A DNA stretch of 64,000 nt from Agrococcus jenensis (GCF_003752465.1 NZ_RKHJ01000001.1:372001-436000); one strand, 5' to 3'. Counted from the first letter of the stretch, positions 28,370 through 38,129 are shown. Translations and numbers: made by a program. The notes: a model not told the origin generated them from the letters alone.

Positions 28370-29590
28370 TCACTCGATCGGCTGCACCTGCCGCGGCCGC
28401 ACGACGAGCCACAGCGAGCACGTCGCGAGGATCCCGCAGAGCAGCATCACGACGCCCATCGGGATGGCGTTCTCGATGCGGAAGAGCCCGACGATCGGGC
28501 TCACGAGCCCGGCGATCGACATGTTGAGCGCGCCGAGGAGCGACGCCGCGGTGCCGGCCTCCTGGCCGTGGTTCGCGAGGGCGAGGGACTGCACGCACGG
28601 CATCGACAGGCCGAAGGCGAAGGCGAAGACGGCGAGCGGCGGCACGAGGCCCACGATGCCGAGCCCGGCGAGGTCGAGCAGGATGATCGCGGAGGCGCCC
28701 ACGATGAGCAGCGACGTCGACACCGCGAGCACCCACTGCGGACCCCAGCGGTTCGCGGCGCGGCCCGCGGTCTGCGTGCCGATGAGCACCGCGACCGAGC
28801 AGAGCGCGAAGATGAGGCCGAACTCCCCCGGCGAGAAGCCGTACACCTCCTGCAGCAGCAGCGACGAGGTCGAGAGGTAGGCGAACATGCCGCCGAAGAT
28901 GCTCGCACCGATGATCGCGACGCCGACGAAGACGCGGTCGCCCAGCACGGCCCGGTAGCGCTGCCGGAGCGTCGAGTGTCCCGGCTCCTGCCGCAGGTGC
29001 GGCGGGAGCGTCTCGCGCAGGAAGAGCAGCTGCAGCACGATGACGAGCACCGCGTAGCCCGCGAGCACCCAGAAGAGCCCGCGCCAGTCGAGCAGGCCCA
29101 GGAGCCAGGAGCCGAGCACGGGCGCCGCGATCGGCGCGATGCCGATCACGAGCGCGAGGCGCGAGAGCGCCGTCACGAGCCGCGAGCCGCTGAACAGGTC
29201 GCGCACCATCGCCATGGCGACGACCGTGCCGGCCGCAGCGCCGAAGCCCTGCAGCACGCGCAGCAGCATGAGCGACGTGACGTCGGGCGCGATCGCGACG
29301 CCGACGCTCGCGAGCACGTGGACGGTCGTGGCGATGAGCAGCGGCCGTCGGCGCCCGATGCGGTCGGAGAGCGGCCCGACCACGAGCTGGCCGAGCGCGA
29401 AGCCGATCGTGGTGGCCGACAGCGTGAGCTGCACGACCGCATCCGTCGTGGCGAACTCCTCCTTCACCGCCGGGAACGCCGGCAGGTAGAGGTCGATCGT
29501 GAACGGCCCGAGCCCGGCGAGCAGGCCGAGCACGAGCAGGGTGGTGAAGCGACGGCTGGGGCTCAGCGCGTCTCCGGGGTGCCCCGTCAC
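28370..29590 (-). CDS. Bcr/CflA-type MFS drug exporter
   Basis: A 406-residue 12-helix major-facilitator transporter. FTIDLYLPAFPAVKEEF in helix 1 and the loop-2 motif GPLSDRIGRRRP are typical of the DHA1 Bcr/CflA group, proton-driven exporters of drugs or metabolites. GTG at 29590 overlaps the amidohydrolase stop (GTGA), so the two are coupled. Longer in-frame readings only shadow the amidohydrolase gene. The substrate is unknown; with an amidohydrolase next to it, export of a hydrolysis product or of an antibiotic is possible. Confidence 0.92.
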   Translation of the reverse strand: MTGHPGDALSPSRRFTTLLVLGLLAGLGPFTIDLYLPAFPAVKEEFATTDAVVQLTLSATTIGFALGQLVVGPLSDRIGRRRPLLIATTVHVLASVGVAIAPDVTSLMLLRVLQGFGAAAGTVVAMAMVRDLFSGSRLVTALSRLALVIGIAPIAAPVLGSWLLGLLDWRGLFWVLAGYAVLVIVLQLLFLRETLPPHLRQEPGHSTLRQRYRAVLGDRVFVGVAIIGASIFGGMFAYLSTSSLLLQEVYGFSPGEFGLIFALCSVAVLIGTQTAGRAANRWGPQWVLAVSTSLLIVGASAIILLDLAGLGIVGLVPPLAVFAFAFGLSMPCVQSLALANHGQEAGTAASLLGALNMSIAGLVSPIVGLFRIENAIPMGVVMLLCGILATCSLWLVVRPRQVQPIE

Positions 29591-30801
29591 GCCGACAGCG
29601 CCAGGGGCACCTCGTCGCGCGACGCGATGCGCTCGTCGCCGGTGGCGGCGTCGTGCTCGAAGACGACGCGGCCGTCGATGAGCACCGTGCGGGGTCGGGC
29701 CATCGGGTCCATCCAGTCGCCGCCCCACACGACGAGGTCGGCACGCTTGCCGACCTCCAGCGAGCCGACCTCCGCGGCGACGCCGAGCGCCTTCGCGGGG
29801 TTGATCGTGATCGCGCGCAGCGCCGTCTCGCGGTCGAGGCCCTCGCGGACGGCGAGGGACGCCTGGTGGACGAGGAACGAGATGGGGATCACCGGGTGGT
29901 CGGTGATGAGCGACAGCTCGACGCCGGCCCTCGCGAGCTTGCCGGGGTTCGCGATCGAGCGCTTGCGCAGCTCCATCTTCGACTTCGTGGTGAAGAGCGG
30001 CCCGATGAGCACCGGCACGCCGCGCTCGGCGAGCAGGTCGGCGACGACGTGCGCCTCGGTGCCGTGGTCGATGATGAGGTCGTAGCCGAACTCGGCCTGC
30101 AGCCGCAGGGCCGTGACGATGTCGTCGGCGCGGTGCGCGTGCTGGCGCCACGGGATCTCGCGGCGCAGCACCTTGCCGAGCGCCTCCATCGTGAGGTCGA
30201 CGTCCTGCTGGCTGCCCTTGTCGGGATCGGCGAGCCTGCGCTGGTAGTTCTGCGCGGCGACGAAGGCGTCGCGCAGGATCTTGGCCGTGCCCATCCGCGT
30301 CGAGGGCATGACCTTCTTGTCGCCGTAGACGCGCTTCGGGTTCTCGCCGAGCGCGCTCTTGATCCCGGCGGGCTCGCGCAGCACCATGTGGTCGACGATC
30401 CGGCCGTGCGTGTGGAGGGTGACCGCCTGGCCGCCGATCGGGTTGCCCGATCCGGGGTTGACGTTCACGGTCGTCACGCCGCCGGCGAGCGCGAGGTCGA
30501 AGCCCTCGTCGAAAGGATCGATCGCGTCGAGCGCGCGCACCCCGGCGGTGTTGGGGTTCGTCATCTCGTTCGTGTCGCTCGCGGTGGGCCCGTCGCCCTC
30601 GGGGTGGACCCCGAGGTGCACGTGCGCGTCGACGAGGCCGGGCGTGACCTGGGCGCCCGCGGCGTCGAGCACCTCCGCGCCCTCCGGGACGGCGACGTCG
30701 GCGCCGAGCTCGGCGATCCGGCCGTCGCGCACGACGATCGTGCCGTCGAACTCCTGGCCCTCGACCGGGATGACCTTGGCGTTGACGATGGCGAGCAGCA
30801 T
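29587..30801 (-). CDS. Metal-dependent amidohydrolase (imidazolonepropionase-like)
   Basis: A 404-residue amidohydrolase-superfamily hydrolase. It has the N-terminal beta sandwich, the metal motif VDAHVHLG (HxH), further ligands in WRQHAHRADD and IIDHGTEAHV, and the catalytic Asp region LITDHPVIP. The C-terminal NPAKALGV...LEVGKRADLVVW returns to the sandwich. This order matches imidazolonepropionase-like/dipeptidase-like members of unknown substrate; there are no other histidine-degradation genes here, so it is unlikely to be hutI. ATG at 30801 follows GAAGAGGGAAC. It is first in a two-gene operon with the MFS exporter. Confidence 0.9.
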   Translation of the reverse strand: MLLAIVNAKVIPVEGQEFDGTIVVRDGRIAELGADVAVPEGAEVLDAAGAQVTPGLVDAHVHLGVHPEGDGPTASDTNEMTNPNTAGVRALDAIDPFDEGFDLALAGGVTTVNVNPGSGNPIGGQAVTLHTHGRIVDHMVLREPAGIKSALGENPKRVYGDKKVMPSTRMGTAKILRDAFVAAQNYQRRLADPDKGSQQDVDLTMEALGKVLRREIPWRQHAHRADDIVTALRLQAEFGYDLIIDHGTEAHVVADLLAERGVPVLIGPLFTTKSKMELRKRSIANPGKLARAGVELSLITDHPVIPISFLVHQASLAVREGLDRETALRAITINPAKALGVAAEVGSLEVGKRADLVVWGGDWMDPMARPRTVLIDGRVVFEHDAATGDERIASRDEVPLALSA

Positions 30802-30883
30802 GCGTTCCCTCTTCGTGTCAGACTTCCTCCGACCAGCCTACCTCCTTAGCCGGACGAACGACTTCTGCGTGGACGAGCGGCGG

Positions 30884-31264
30884 TCAGGCCGACTGCGGCA
30901 GCTGGGCGAGCGTGTCGCGCCAGCCGAGCTCGTAGTCCGCGACGCCCGCCGCATCCGTCTCGTGCACGACGGTCACGGCGGTGCCGCCCGCCGCATCCGC
31001 GAAGCGCACCGTCACGGTGTCGAGCGCCTCGCCCTCGACGCCGTCGTCGATCCAGCGCCACGTGAACACGAGCAGCTCGAGCCGCTCGACCTCGAGGTAC
31101 TCCCCCGTGACGCCGAAGCCGGCGTCGACGCTCTCGAACCGGTAGGCGCCGCCGACCCGCGCGTCCGCCGCGATCGTCGTGCCGGGGATGCGGTGCCACC
31201 ACCAGCGCGCGATGCGCGCCGGGTCGGTCCAGGCGGCCCATGCGGTCTCGCGCGATGCCGCCAC
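30884..31264 (-). CDS. SRPBCC (AHSA1-type) protein with disrupted original start
   Basis: A small START/Bet v1-fold protein, 126 residues from GTG at 31264. The pattern ASRETAWAAWTDPARIARWW and a C-terminal YELGWRDTLAQL match the AHSA1/SRPBCC family, which binds lipophilic ligands. The expected start is not here. An ATG at 31295-31297, preceded by AGGAGGAGCAACC and overlapping the ArsR stop, is in frame but its third codon is TAG (ATG ACC TAG). Restoring GAG would give MTETQIELTQQVAAS, a normal start. So either the gene is inactivated, or translation begins at the GTG with a weaker site and a shortened first strand. ArsR-SRPBCC pairs are common in actinobacteria. Confidence 0.7.
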   Translation of the reverse strand: MAASRETAWAAWTDPARIARWWWHRIPGTTIAADARVGGAYRFESVDAGFGVTGEYLEVERLELLVFTWRWIDDGVEGEALDTVTVRFADAAGGTAVTVVHETDAAGVADYELGWRDTLAQLPQSA

Positions 31265-31288
31265 CTGCTGCGTCAGCTCGATCTGCGT

Positions 31289-31312
31289 CTAGGTCATGGT
31301 TGCTCCTCCTGG
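31289..31312 (-). other. Original ribosome-binding site, ATG and nonsense third codon of the SRPBCC gene
   Basis: On the minus strand, AGGAGGAGCAACC then ATG ACC TAG. The TAG at 31289-31291 is in frame with the downstream gene. One G-to-T change from GAG would create it. A sequencing error or a real nonsense mutation are both possible. Confidence 0.75.
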
Positions 31313-31641
31313 TCCGCGGCCGCGGGCTGCGACTCCACGTGGGCGGCGAAGTCGGCCAGCCGCGCACGCCACATCGCGCGCACGCCGGTCGCCCAGTCGG
31401 CGAGCAGGTCGAGACCGCCCGGCTCGAGCGTCACGATCGCGTGCCGGCCGACCCGGCGCTTGCGCGCGAGCCCCGCCGCCTCGAGCACGCGCACGTGCTT
31501 GTCGATCGCGGGCAGCGTCACGCCGATGAGGGCTGCGAGCTCGCTCATCGTCGCCGGGCCCTCCGCGAGCCGGCCGACGAGCAGCCGCCGCGGTGCGGAC
31601 GCGATCGCGTGCGCGACGCCGTCGACGGATGACTTCACCAT
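31294..31641 (-). CDS. ArsR-family winged-helix transcription repressor
   Basis: A 115-residue dimeric repressor. It has the winged helix-turn-helix (LLVGRLAEGPATMSELAALI then GVTLPAIDKHVRVLEAAGLA) and the wing RKRRVGRHAIVTLEPGGL. No metal-binding CxC motif is present, so it belongs to the metal-independent ArsR group that usually precedes an SRPBCC gene. ATG at 31641 lies inside a perfect 20-base inverted repeat (31632-31651), which suggests the protein represses its own gene. TACACT just before that repeat is a -10 box that would give a nearly leaderless transcript. Its stop overlaps the start of the SRPBCC gene by 4 bases. Confidence 0.9.
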   Translation of the reverse strand: MVKSSVDGVAHAIASAPRRLLVGRLAEGPATMSELAALIGVTLPAIDKHVRVLEAAGLARKRRVGRHAIVTLEPGGLDLLADWATGVRAMWRARLADFAAHVESQPAAADQEEQP

Positions 31642-31651
31642 GTGGTGAAGT
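31632..31651. promoter_or_regulatory. Inverted-repeat operator over the arsR start codon
   Basis: ACTTCACCA-TG-TGGTGAAGT is a perfect 9-bp inverted repeat with a 2-base spacer. It covers the ATG of the ArsR gene and abuts the -10 TACACT on the minus strand. Bound repressor would block both polymerase and the ribosome site. Confidence 0.7.
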
Positions 31652-31691
31652 GTAGCGATCCGCACCACGGGCCCGCAAGCCCCGCGCACGA

Positions 31692-31723
31692 CGACGGCCC
31701 CGGGCATCCGCCCGGGGCCGTCG
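31692..31723. terminator. Terminator after mmsB
   Basis: CGACGGCCCCGGG (31692-31704) pairs with CCCGGGGCCGTCG (31711-31723) around 6 bases. It closes the arabinose transport operon on the minus strand. Confidence 0.8.
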
Positions 31724-31735
31724 CACGCATGCTCG

Positions 31736-33046
31736 TCAGCCGAGCGAGCGCGCGCGCCGCTTGTTGTAGACGTCGAACGCGACGGCCAGCAGCAGGACCA
31801 TGCCCTTGATGAACTGCTGGTAGTCGGTCGAGACGCCCATGAGCGACATGCCGTTGTTGAGCACACCCATGATGAGACCACCGGTGATCGCGCCGACCAC
31901 GGTGCCGATGCCGCCCTGGACGGCCGCGCCGCCGATGAACGCCGCGGCGATCGCGTCGAGCTCGAACAGGTTGCCGGCGCCGGGGCCTGCGGAGTTGAGG
32001 CGACCGGTGAACACGATGCCCGCGAGCGCCGCCAGCATGCCCATGTTCACAAAGAGCATGAAGTCGATGCGCTTCGAGCGGATGCCCGACAGGTCGGCCG
32101 CGTGCCGGTTGCCGCCGACCGCGTAGATGTGCCGGCCGAAGCGGGTGCGCTGCATCACGACCGAGTAGGCCACGATGAGCGCGCCGAGCACGATGAGCAC
32201 GATCGGCGTGCCGCGCGAACCCTCGGCGATGCCGAGCAGGTACGTCAGCAGCACGATCAGCAGCGCGCCGAAGCCGGTGCGGGTCCAGAACCACCAGGCC
32301 GGCTCGCCCTCGACGCCGAGCTTGACGCGCTTGCCGCGACCGCGCAGCTGCGAGCCGACGAAGAGCACGAGCGTCAGCAGGCCGAGGCCCACCGTGATCC
32401 ACTCCGCCGGGCTCGTCGAGGCCGGGAACAGCTGCGGGAACAGGTAGCCGCCGCCCAGCTGCCGGTACTCGGCGGGGAACGGGGTGATCTGCGTGTTCGA
32501 GAGCGTGATCTGCGTGAGGCCGCGGAAGATGAGCATGCCCGCGAGCGTCACGATGAACGCCGGTATCCCCACCACCGCCACCCAGAAGCCCTGCCAGGCA
32601 CCCACGACCGCGCCGAGCACGATGCCGACGACGATGGCGAGCCACCACGGCCATCCCCACTGCACGACCATGACACCGGTCGCGGCGCCCACGAAGGCGG
32701 CGACCGAGCCGACCGAGAGGTCGATGTGGCCGGCGATGATGATCATCACCATGCCGATCGCGAGGATCAGGATGTAGCTGTTCTGGACGATGATGTTCGC
32801 GACGTTGCCGGCGGTGAGCAGGCGGCCGCCGGTGAGGCCCTGGAACAGCAGCACGATCACCACGAGGGCGATGAAGATGCCGATCTGCTGCACGCGCGAC
32901 AGCAGGAACGATCCTGCGGTGCGCAGCGGCGAGGGGCTCAGGTCGCGGCCCGCGTCGCCGCGGGGCGCGCGCCGGCCGGCGCCGCCCGGTGCTGACGAGC
33001 CGCCGGTCGACGTGCCCTGGGTCGACGTGTCATTGGGCGAGGACAT
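31736..33046 (-). CDS. mmsB: Sugar ABC transporter permease (MmsB/GguB type, probable L-arabinose)
   Basis: A 436-residue membrane protein of the ribose/xylose/arabinose permease family (BPD_transp_2). A Ser/Gly-rich cytoplasmic N-terminus of about 45 residues precedes at least ten helices. The typical [20 protein letters not shown] appears after helix 2 and [16 protein letters not shown] in the coupling loop. The insertion between helices 5 and 6 is that of MmsB/GguB permeases of multiple-monosaccharide transporters. It overlaps the end of the ATPase gene by 17 bases. Together with MmsA and the ChvE-like binding protein it should import L-arabinose, inferred from the araA-araD genes in the same operon; xylose or galactose are also possible. 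Confidence 0.93.
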   Translation of the reverse strand: MSSPNDTSTQGTSTGGSSAPGGAGRRAPRGDAGRDLSPSPLRTAGSFLLSRVQQIGIFIALVVIVLLFQGLTGGRLLTAGNVANIIVQNSYILILAIGMVMIIIAGHIDLSVGSVAAFVGAATGVMVVQWGWPWWLAIVVGIVLGAVVGAWQGFWVAVVGIPAFIVTLAGMLIFRGLTQITLSNTQITPFPAEYRQLGGGYLFPQLFPASTSPAEWITVGLGLLTLVLFVGSQLRGRGKRVKLGVEGEPAWWFWTRTGFGALLIVLLTYLLGIAEGSRGTPIVLIVLGALIVAYSVVMQRTRFGRHIYAVGGNRHAADLSGIRSKRIDFMLFVNMGMLAALAGIVFTGRLNSAGPGAGNLFELDAIAAAFIGGAAVQGGIGTVVGAITGGLIMGVLNNGMSLMGVSTDYQQFIKGMVLLLAVAFDVYNKRRARSLG

Positions 33047-34574
33047 GGTCCGCCTCCTTCTCCTGGGTCATGCGCTGCATGAGCGCCTCTGGCGTCGCCT
33101 GGGCGATCGGGAACTCACCCGTCATGCGGCCCTCCGACAGCGTGTAGATGCGGTCGCAGATGCCGAGCAGCTCGGGGAGCTCGGACGAGATGACGATCAC
33201 CGCCTTCCCGGCGGCGGCGAGCTGGTTGATGATCGTGTAGATCTCGTACTTGGCGCCCACGTCGATGCCGCGGGTCGGCTCGTCGAGGATGAGCACCTCT
33301 GGGTCGGTGAAGAGCCACTTCGACAGCACGACCTTCTGCTGGTTGCCGCCCGAGAGCTTGCCGACGACCGCGTTCACGGTCGGCGTCTTGATGCGCATGC
33401 TCTTGCGGTAGCCCTCGGCGACGATGATCTCCTGCTCCCCGTCGACGAGCACGCGCTTCACGAGCTTGTCGAGGGCGGCGGCGGAGATGTTGCGCTTGAT
33501 GTCCTCGATGAGGTTGAGGCCGTACATCTTGCGGTCCTCGGTCGCGTACGCGAGGCCGGCGCGGATGGCGGCCGGCACGCTGCGCACGTCGATCGGCTTG
33601 CCGTGCAGGTAGGCGGTGCCGGTGATGTGCGAGCCGTAGGAGCGCCCGAAGACGCTCATCGCGAGCTCGGTGCGGCCCGCGCCCATGAGGCCGGCGATGC
33701 CGACGACCTCGCCGGCACGCACGGACAGGTTCGCGTCGTGGATCATCACGCGGTTGGCCTCGGTCGGGTGGTGCACCCGCCAGTCCTCGATGCGGAAGAC
33801 CTCGTCGCCGATCGTCACGTCGCGGTCGGGGTAGCGCGACTCGAGGTCGCGGCCCACCATGCCCTTGATGATGCGGTCCTCGGTCACGTCGTGGGTCACG
33901 AGCGTCTCGATCGTCCGGCCGTCGCGGATGACCGTGACCTTGTCGGCGATCGCCTTGATCTCGTTCAGCTTGTGGCTGATGATGATCGACGTGATGCCCT
34001 GCTGCTGCAGGTGGCGGATGAGGTCGAGCAGGTGGGCGGAGTCCTCGTCGTTGAGCGCCGCGGTGGGCTCGTCGAGGATGAGCAGCTTCACGTCCTTGGA
34101 GAGCGCCTTCGCGATCTCGACGAGCTGCTGCTTGCCGACGCCGACCTCGTTGGCGCGCACGGCCGGGTTGTCGCCCAGGCCGACGCGCGCGAGCAGCTTC
34201 TGCGCCTCGGTGTTCGTGGCGTGCCAGTCGATGAGGCCGCCGCGGCCGACGCGCTCGTTGCCGAGGAAGATGTTCTCGGCGAGCGACAGGTGGGGGCTGA
34301 GGGCGAGCTCCTGGTGGATGATCACGATGCCCTTGTGCTCCGAGTCGCTGATCGACCGGAACTGCACCGGCTCCGCCTCGAACACGATCTCGCCGTCGTA
34401 GGTGCCGTGCGGGTACACACCCGACAGCACCTTCATGAGCGTCGACTTGCCCGCGCCGTTCTCGCCGCAGATCGCGTGGACCTCGCCGCGCTCGACGGTG
34501 AGGTTGACGTCGGAGAGGGCCTTGACGCCCGGGAACTCCTTGGTGATGCCGCGCATCTCGAGGATCGCCGTCAC
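33030..34574 (-). CDS. mmsA: Sugar ABC transporter ATPase with two nucleotide-binding domains (MmsA/GguA type)
   Basis: A 514-residue duplicated ABC ATPase energising sugar import. Domain 1 has Walker [10 protein letters not shown], a Q-loop HQELALSPH, signature [15 protein letters not shown] and Walker [12 protein letters not shown]. Domain 2 has a degenerate Walker A ([13 protein letters not shown]), the intact signature [14 protein letters not shown], and [13 protein letters not shown]. This arrangement is normal for the RbsA/XylG/MmsA family. GTG at 34574 follows GAAGGAGGGGCGCT. A strong hairpin in the gap upstream separates it from the binding-protein gene. Confidence 0.95.
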   Translation of the reverse strand: MTAILEMRGITKEFPGVKALSDVNLTVERGEVHAICGENGAGKSTLMKVLSGVYPHGTYDGEIVFEAEPVQFRSISDSEHKGIVIIHQELALSPHLSLAENIFLGNERVGRGGLIDWHATNTEAQKLLARVGLGDNPAVRANEVGVGKQQLVEIAKALSKDVKLLILDEPTAALNDEDSAHLLDLIRHLQQQGITSIIISHKLNEIKAIADKVTVIRDGRTIETLVTHDVTEDRIIKGMVGRDLESRYPDRDVTIGDEVFRIEDWRVHHPTEANRVMIHDANLSVRAGEVVGIAGLMGAGRTELAMSVFGRSYGSHITGTAYLHGKPIDVRSVPAAIRAGLAYATEDRKMYGLNLIEDIKRNISAAALDKLVKRVLVDGEQEIIVAEGYRKSMRIKTPTVNAVVGKLSGGNQQKVVLSKWLFTDPEVLILDEPTRGIDVGAKYEIYTIINQLAAAGKAVIVISSELPELLGICDRIYTLSEGRMTGEFPIAQATPEALMQRMTQEKEADHVLAQ

Positions 34575-34614
34575 AGCGCCCCTCCTTCCGTTCCGATGCC
34601 GATGGGTGATGGTG

Positions 34615-34642
34615 CGGGGCGGGGGCTCTCGCCCCCGCCCCG
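34615..34642 (-). terminator. Intercistronic hairpin between the binding-protein gene and mmsA
   Basis: CGGGGCGGGGGC (34615-34626) pairs perfectly with its complement at 34631-34642 around TCTC. It sits inside the operon, just after the binding-protein stop at 34648, with no T tract. Such stems partly terminate transcription or protect the upstream mRNA, giving more binding protein than ATPase and permease. Confidence 0.7.
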
Positions 34643-34647
34643 GGCCG

Positions 34648-35775
34648 TCAGGAGAGCTCGTCCTCGGTGTAGTACTCCGAGTCGATGAGCACTTCCTCGT
34701 AGTTGTCGACCGTCACGATGGTCGACTCGAGGAGGTACGACGGCACGATGTGGTCGCCGTTGTCGTAGGTCTCCGTGTCGTTGACCTCCGGCTCCTCGCC
34801 GTGCAGGATCGAGTCGACCATGGTCACGGCCTGCTCGGCGAGCAGTCGCGTGTCCTTGAAGATCGTCGAGTACTGCTCGCCAGCGATGATCGACTGCACC
34901 GAGCCGACCTCAGCGTCCTGGCCGGTGATGACCGGCAGGGCGTCGGTCGAGTAGCCACCCGACGTGAGCGCCGAGATGATGCCGATCGAGAGGCCGTCGT
35001 AGGGCGAGAGCACGCCGTCGAGCTTCGTGTCGCCGATGACGGTGAGGATGTTCTCCATGCGCTCCTGCGCCGTCTCGGGCAGCCAGCGGAGGATCGCCGC
35101 CTGCTCGAAGTCGACCTGGCCGCTGGGGACCACGAGCACGCCCTCGTCGATCAGGGGCTGCAGGACGCTCATCGCGCCCTCCCAGAAGAACGTGGCGTTG
35201 TTGTCGTCCGGGCTGCCGGCGAAGAGCTCGACGTTGAGCGGGCCAGCCTCGTCGGTGCGCTCGCCGCTCTCGTCCACCAGGCCGAGACCGGTCAGCAGGC
35301 TCGTCGCCTGCTGCACGCCCACCTGGAAGTTGTCGAAGGTCGTGTAGTAGTCGACGTTCGGGCTGCCGTTGATGAGGCGGTCGTAGGCGATGACCGGGAT
35401 GCCCGCGTCGCCGGCCTGCGCCAGCACGTCGGTGAGGGTCGTGCCGTCGATCGAGGCGATGATCAGGGCCTCAGCGCCCGAGGAGATCATGTTCTCGATC
35501 TGCGAGACCTGCGTGGGGATGTCGTCGTTCGCGTACTGCAGGTCGACGGTGTAGCCCATCTCCTCCAGCTGCGAGCGGACGTTGTCGCCGTCGGCGATCC
35601 AGCGCTCCGACTGCTGCGTCGGCATGGCCACGCCGACGATCTGGCCGGTGCCGCCGGGCTCCTGTGCCCCGTCGGACGCAGCCGGCTCTGCGGTGCCGCC
35701 ACGGCCGCAGCCGGTCGCGACGAGCGCGATCACGCCTGCAGCGGCGACAGCGCCGAGGATGCGGTGCTTCTTCAC
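34648..35775 (-). CDS. chvE: Sugar-binding lipoprotein (ChvE-type) of the arabinose importer
   Basis: A 375-residue exported lipoprotein that captures sugar for the MmsAB transporter. The signal peptide [21 protein letters not shown] ends at a lipobox with Cys23. The mature part is a periplasmic-binding-protein type-1 fold ([13 protein letters not shown], then [17 protein letters not shown], then [11 protein letters not shown] and TTFDNFQVG), the ChvE multiple-monosaccharide group. GTG at 35775 was chosen for the AAAGGAACCACA before it; an ATG 4 codons upstream is the alternative. It lies between araA and mmsA in one operon. The intercistronic hairpin after it should keep its message in excess. 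Confidence 0.94.
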   Translation of the reverse strand: MKKHRILGAVAAAGVIALVATGCGRGGTAEPAASDGAQEPGGTGQIVGVAMPTQQSERWIADGDNVRSQLEEMGYTVDLQYANDDIPTQVSQIENMISSGAEALIIASIDGTTLTDVLAQAGDAGIPVIAYDRLINGSPNVDYYTTFDNFQVGVQQATSLLTGLGLVDESGERTDEAGPLNVELFAGSPDDNNATFFWEGAMSVLQPLIDEGVLVVPSGQVDFEQAAILRWLPETAQERMENILTVIGDTKLDGVLSPYDGLSIGIISALTSGGYSTDALPVITGQDAEVGSVQSIIAGEQYSTIFKDTRLLAEQAVTMVDSILHGEEPEVNDTETYDNGDHIVPSYLLESTIVTVDNYEEVLIDSEYYTEDELS

Positions 35776-35849
35776 TGTGGTTCCTTTCATGGGGTGCCGC
35801 GATGCGGCGGGTTGGTGCGACCGGGACGGCCGCGGCAAGGGTCGGGGCG

Positions 35850-37370
35850 TCAGCCGAGGCCCTGTGCGAGTCGGTGGTAGGCGGCGTTCCAGCGCACCTC
35901 GCGCTCGAAGCCGTCCTTCGTGGTGGTCTCGTCGATGGCGAGGAACTCGATGCCGGACTGGCGGGCGAACTCGCGGAAGGCGTCGATGCCGACCTGCGTC
36001 GACATGACGGTGTGATGGGCGGCGCCGGCGGTGAGCCAGGCGGTGGCGGAGGTCGCCAGGTCCGGCGCGGGGCGCCACACGGCGTGCCCGACCGGGAGCT
36101 TCGGCATCGGCTGCGGCAGCGCGACGTTCTCGACCGCGTTGGCGGTCATCCGGAACCGCTCGCGCATGTCGCTGAGCGCGACGACGACGGCCGGGCCGGC
36201 GTCGGCCGTGAAGACGAGCCGTACCGGGTCGTCCTTGCCGCCGATGCCGAGCGGGTGCACCTCGAGTCGCGGGCGCGAGGTCGTGAGGCTGGGGCTCACC
36301 TCGAGCATGTGCGCGCCCAGGATCACCTCCTCGCCCTCGACCAGGTGGTACGTGTAGTCCTCCATGAGGCTCGCGCCGCCCGGCAGCCCGGCGCCCATGT
36401 GCGCGGCCGCGTGCACGAGGATCGCCGTCTTCCAGTCGCCCTCCGCGCCGAAGCCGTAGCCGTCGGCCATCAGGCGCTGCACCGCGAGCCCGGGCAGCTG
36501 CGGCAGCGAGCCGAGGTCCTCGAAGCTGGTCGTGAAGGCGCCGAATCCGCCGGCCTCGAGGAAGTCGCGCAGGCCCACCTCGATGCGGGCGCCGTCGCGC
36601 AGCGACTCGTGCCGCTCACCACCGGGGAGCAGCTCGTCGGCGACGTCGTAGCTCGCGACGTACTCGTCGACGAGCGCGGCGACCGCGGCGTCGTCGGCCG
36701 CGGCGACGGCATCCGCGAGCTCGTTGACGCCCCACGTGTTGATCTGGGTGCCGAGGCGGATCTCGGCCTCGGTCTTGTCGCCCTCGGTGACGGCGACGAA
36801 TCGCATGTTGTCGCCGAAGCGCGCGACCTTGAGCGAGCGCACGGCGGCGGTGCCGAGCGCGGCGCGCGACCAGGTGCCGATCTCGGCGCGGACGCGGGGC
36901 GCCGAGGCGTGGCCCACGACGATCGTGCGCGGCACGCCGAGGCGCGCGGCGAGGTAGCCGAACTCGCGGTCGCCGTGCGCCGCCTGGTTCAGGTTCATGA
37001 AGTCGAAGTCGATCTCGTCCCACGGCAGCGCCACGTTGTGCTGCGTGTGCAGGTGCAGCATCGGCTTCGCGAGCGCCTCGAGGCCGGCGATCCACATCTT
37101 CGCCGGGCTGAAGGTGTGCATCCAGGCGATCACGCCGACCACGGAGTCGTCGGCGTTCGCCTCGAGCGCGGCGCGGCGGATCGCGTCCTGCGAGGTCAGC
37201 ACCGGGCGCCACTCGACCGTCACGGGGATCTCGTCGGCGTCCGCGAGGAGCGCCGCGACCTCCTGCGACTGGGCCGCGACCTGCGCGAGCGTCTCCTCGC
37301 CGTACAGCCCCTGGCTGCCGGTGAGGAACCAGACGGTCCGCGTCGTCGGGTCGGGGATGATGCTGGTCAC
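35850..37370 (-). CDS. araA: L-arabinose isomerase
   Basis: Converts L-arabinose to L-ribulose in the cytoplasm, using Mn2+. The 506-residue protein opens [16 protein letters not shown], the family's usual start, and contains the [11 protein letters not shown] and [10 protein letters not shown] motifs plus metal ligands in the [16 protein letters not shown] and LEVSP regions. Length is normal (about 500). GTG at 37370 overlaps the araD stop (GTGA), so the order araD > araA is translationally coupled. The longer in-frame reading is the antisense-like shadow of araD. A kinase gene araB is missing from the operon. Confidence 0.97.
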   Translation of the reverse strand: MTSIIPDPTTRTVWFLTGSQGLYGEETLAQVAAQSQEVAALLADADEIPVTVEWRPVLTSQDAIRRAALEANADDSVVGVIAWMHTFSPAKMWIAGLEALAKPMLHLHTQHNVALPWDEIDFDFMNLNQAAHGDREFGYLAARLGVPRTIVVGHASAPRVRAEIGTWSRAALGTAAVRSLKVARFGDNMRFVAVTEGDKTEAEIRLGTQINTWGVNELADAVAAADDAAVAALVDEYVASYDVADELLPGGERHESLRDGARIEVGLRDFLEAGGFGAFTTSFEDLGSLPQLPGLAVQRLMADGYGFGAEGDWKTAILVHAAAHMGAGLPGGASLMEDYTYHLVEGEEVILGAHMLEVSPSLTTSRPRLEVHPLGIGGKDDPVRLVFTADAGPAVVVALSDMRERFRMTANAVENVALPQPMPKLPVGHAVWRPAPDLATSATAWLTAGAAHHTVMSTQVGIDAFREFARQSGIEFLAIDETTTKDGFEREVRWNAAYHRLAQGLG

Positions 37371-38062
37371 TCGGGAGCCTCCTGCTGGCCGTAGACGTGC
37401 TGGTAGCGGTCGAACAGCGCGTCGATCGCCGCCGGGTCGATGGGGATCGTCGCGCCGCCCTGCCGGGCGAGGTGCATCGTGCGCGCGACGTCCTCGCACA
37501 TGACGGCGGCCTTGACGGCGTCGCGTGCGTCGCTCCCGATCGTGAAGGGGCCGTGGTTCTGCATGAGCACAGCGCGCGACCGGTGGTCGGTGAGCGTCTC
37601 GACGATGCCGCGGCCGATCGAGTCGTCGCCGATGATCGCGAACGGGCCGACGGGGATCTCGCCGCCGAACTCGTCGGCCATCGCGGTGATGTGGCACGGG
37701 ATCGACTCGCCGCGCGCGGCCCACGCGGTCGCGTAGGTCGAGTGCGTGTGGACGACGCCGCCCACCTCGGGCATGTGCCGGTAGACGTAGGCGTGCGCCG
37801 CGGTGTCGCTCGAGGGCGATCGCTCGGAGCCCTCGCTGCCCGGGACGACGACGCCGTCGAGGTCGCACAGGATCATCGACGCGGGCGTCAGGTCGTCGTA
37901 GTCGACGCCCGACGGCTTGATGACGAAGAGGTCCTCCCCCGGCACCCGGCCAGAGACGTTGCCGCCGGTCCAGACGACCAGGCCGTACCGGACGAGCTCC
38001 GCGTGCAGCGCGGCGACCTGCTCGCGCACAGCAGCGACCGCGTCATCTCGGCTCATTCCCAT
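37367..38062 (-). CDS. araD: L-ribulose-5-phosphate 4-epimerase
   Basis: Converts L-ribulose 5-phosphate to D-xylulose 5-phosphate, the entry to the pentose phosphate pathway. The 231-residue class II aldolase-fold enzyme has [23 protein letters not shown], the zinc ligands in [10 protein letters not shown] (HxH) and the later [10 protein letters not shown]. Two close ATG codons (38062 and 38056) both fit; the GGAG at 38067-38070 is 4 bases from the first and 10 from the second, so the exact start is open. It is the first structural gene of the arabinose operon, downstream of the LacI-type regulator and a putative operator at 38115. Confidence 0.95.
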   Translation of the reverse strand: MGMSRDDAVAAVREQVAALHAELVRYGLVVWTGGNVSGRVPGEDLFVIKPSGVDYDDLTPASMILCDLDGVVVPGSEGSERSPSSDTAAHAYVYRHMPEVGGVVHTHSTYATAWAARGESIPCHITAMADEFGGEIPVGPFAIIGDDSIGRGIVETLTDHRSRAVLMQNHGPFTIGSDARDAVKAAVMCEDVARTMHLARQGGATIPIDPAAIDALFDRYQHVYGQQEAPE

Positions 38063-38114
38063 GGGACTCCGTCGTCTCGTGCGGCCGATGCCGCGATGCA
38101 ATGGGTGACACTGT

Positions 38115-38129
38115 ATGCGAAACGGTCAC
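38115..38129. promoter_or_regulatory. Putative LacI-type operator upstream of araD
   Basis: ATGCGAAACGGTCAC occurs here and, in the opposite orientation, at 39232-39246 in front of the LacI gene. The 15 bases are identical. A weaker relative, CCGAACCGTGACC, follows at about 38148. Shared copies before regulator and operon point to the local LacI repressor. Confidence 0.6.

Noticed and set aside
29587-30801. Calling the amidohydrolase hutI (imidazolonepropionase)
   Set aside because: No hutH, hutU or hutG is nearby, and it is coupled to a drug-type exporter. Only the superfamily is supported.
30884-31264. Outright pseudogene label for the SRPBCC gene
   Set aside because: The frame after the TAG is intact and a GTG restart is available. 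The evidence does not yet separate loss from restart or sequencing error.
34615-34642. Treating the hairpin between the binding-protein gene and mmsA as the operon end
   Set aside because: The mmsA and mmsB genes continue on the same strand with no promoter recognised after the hairpin. Partial termination fits better.
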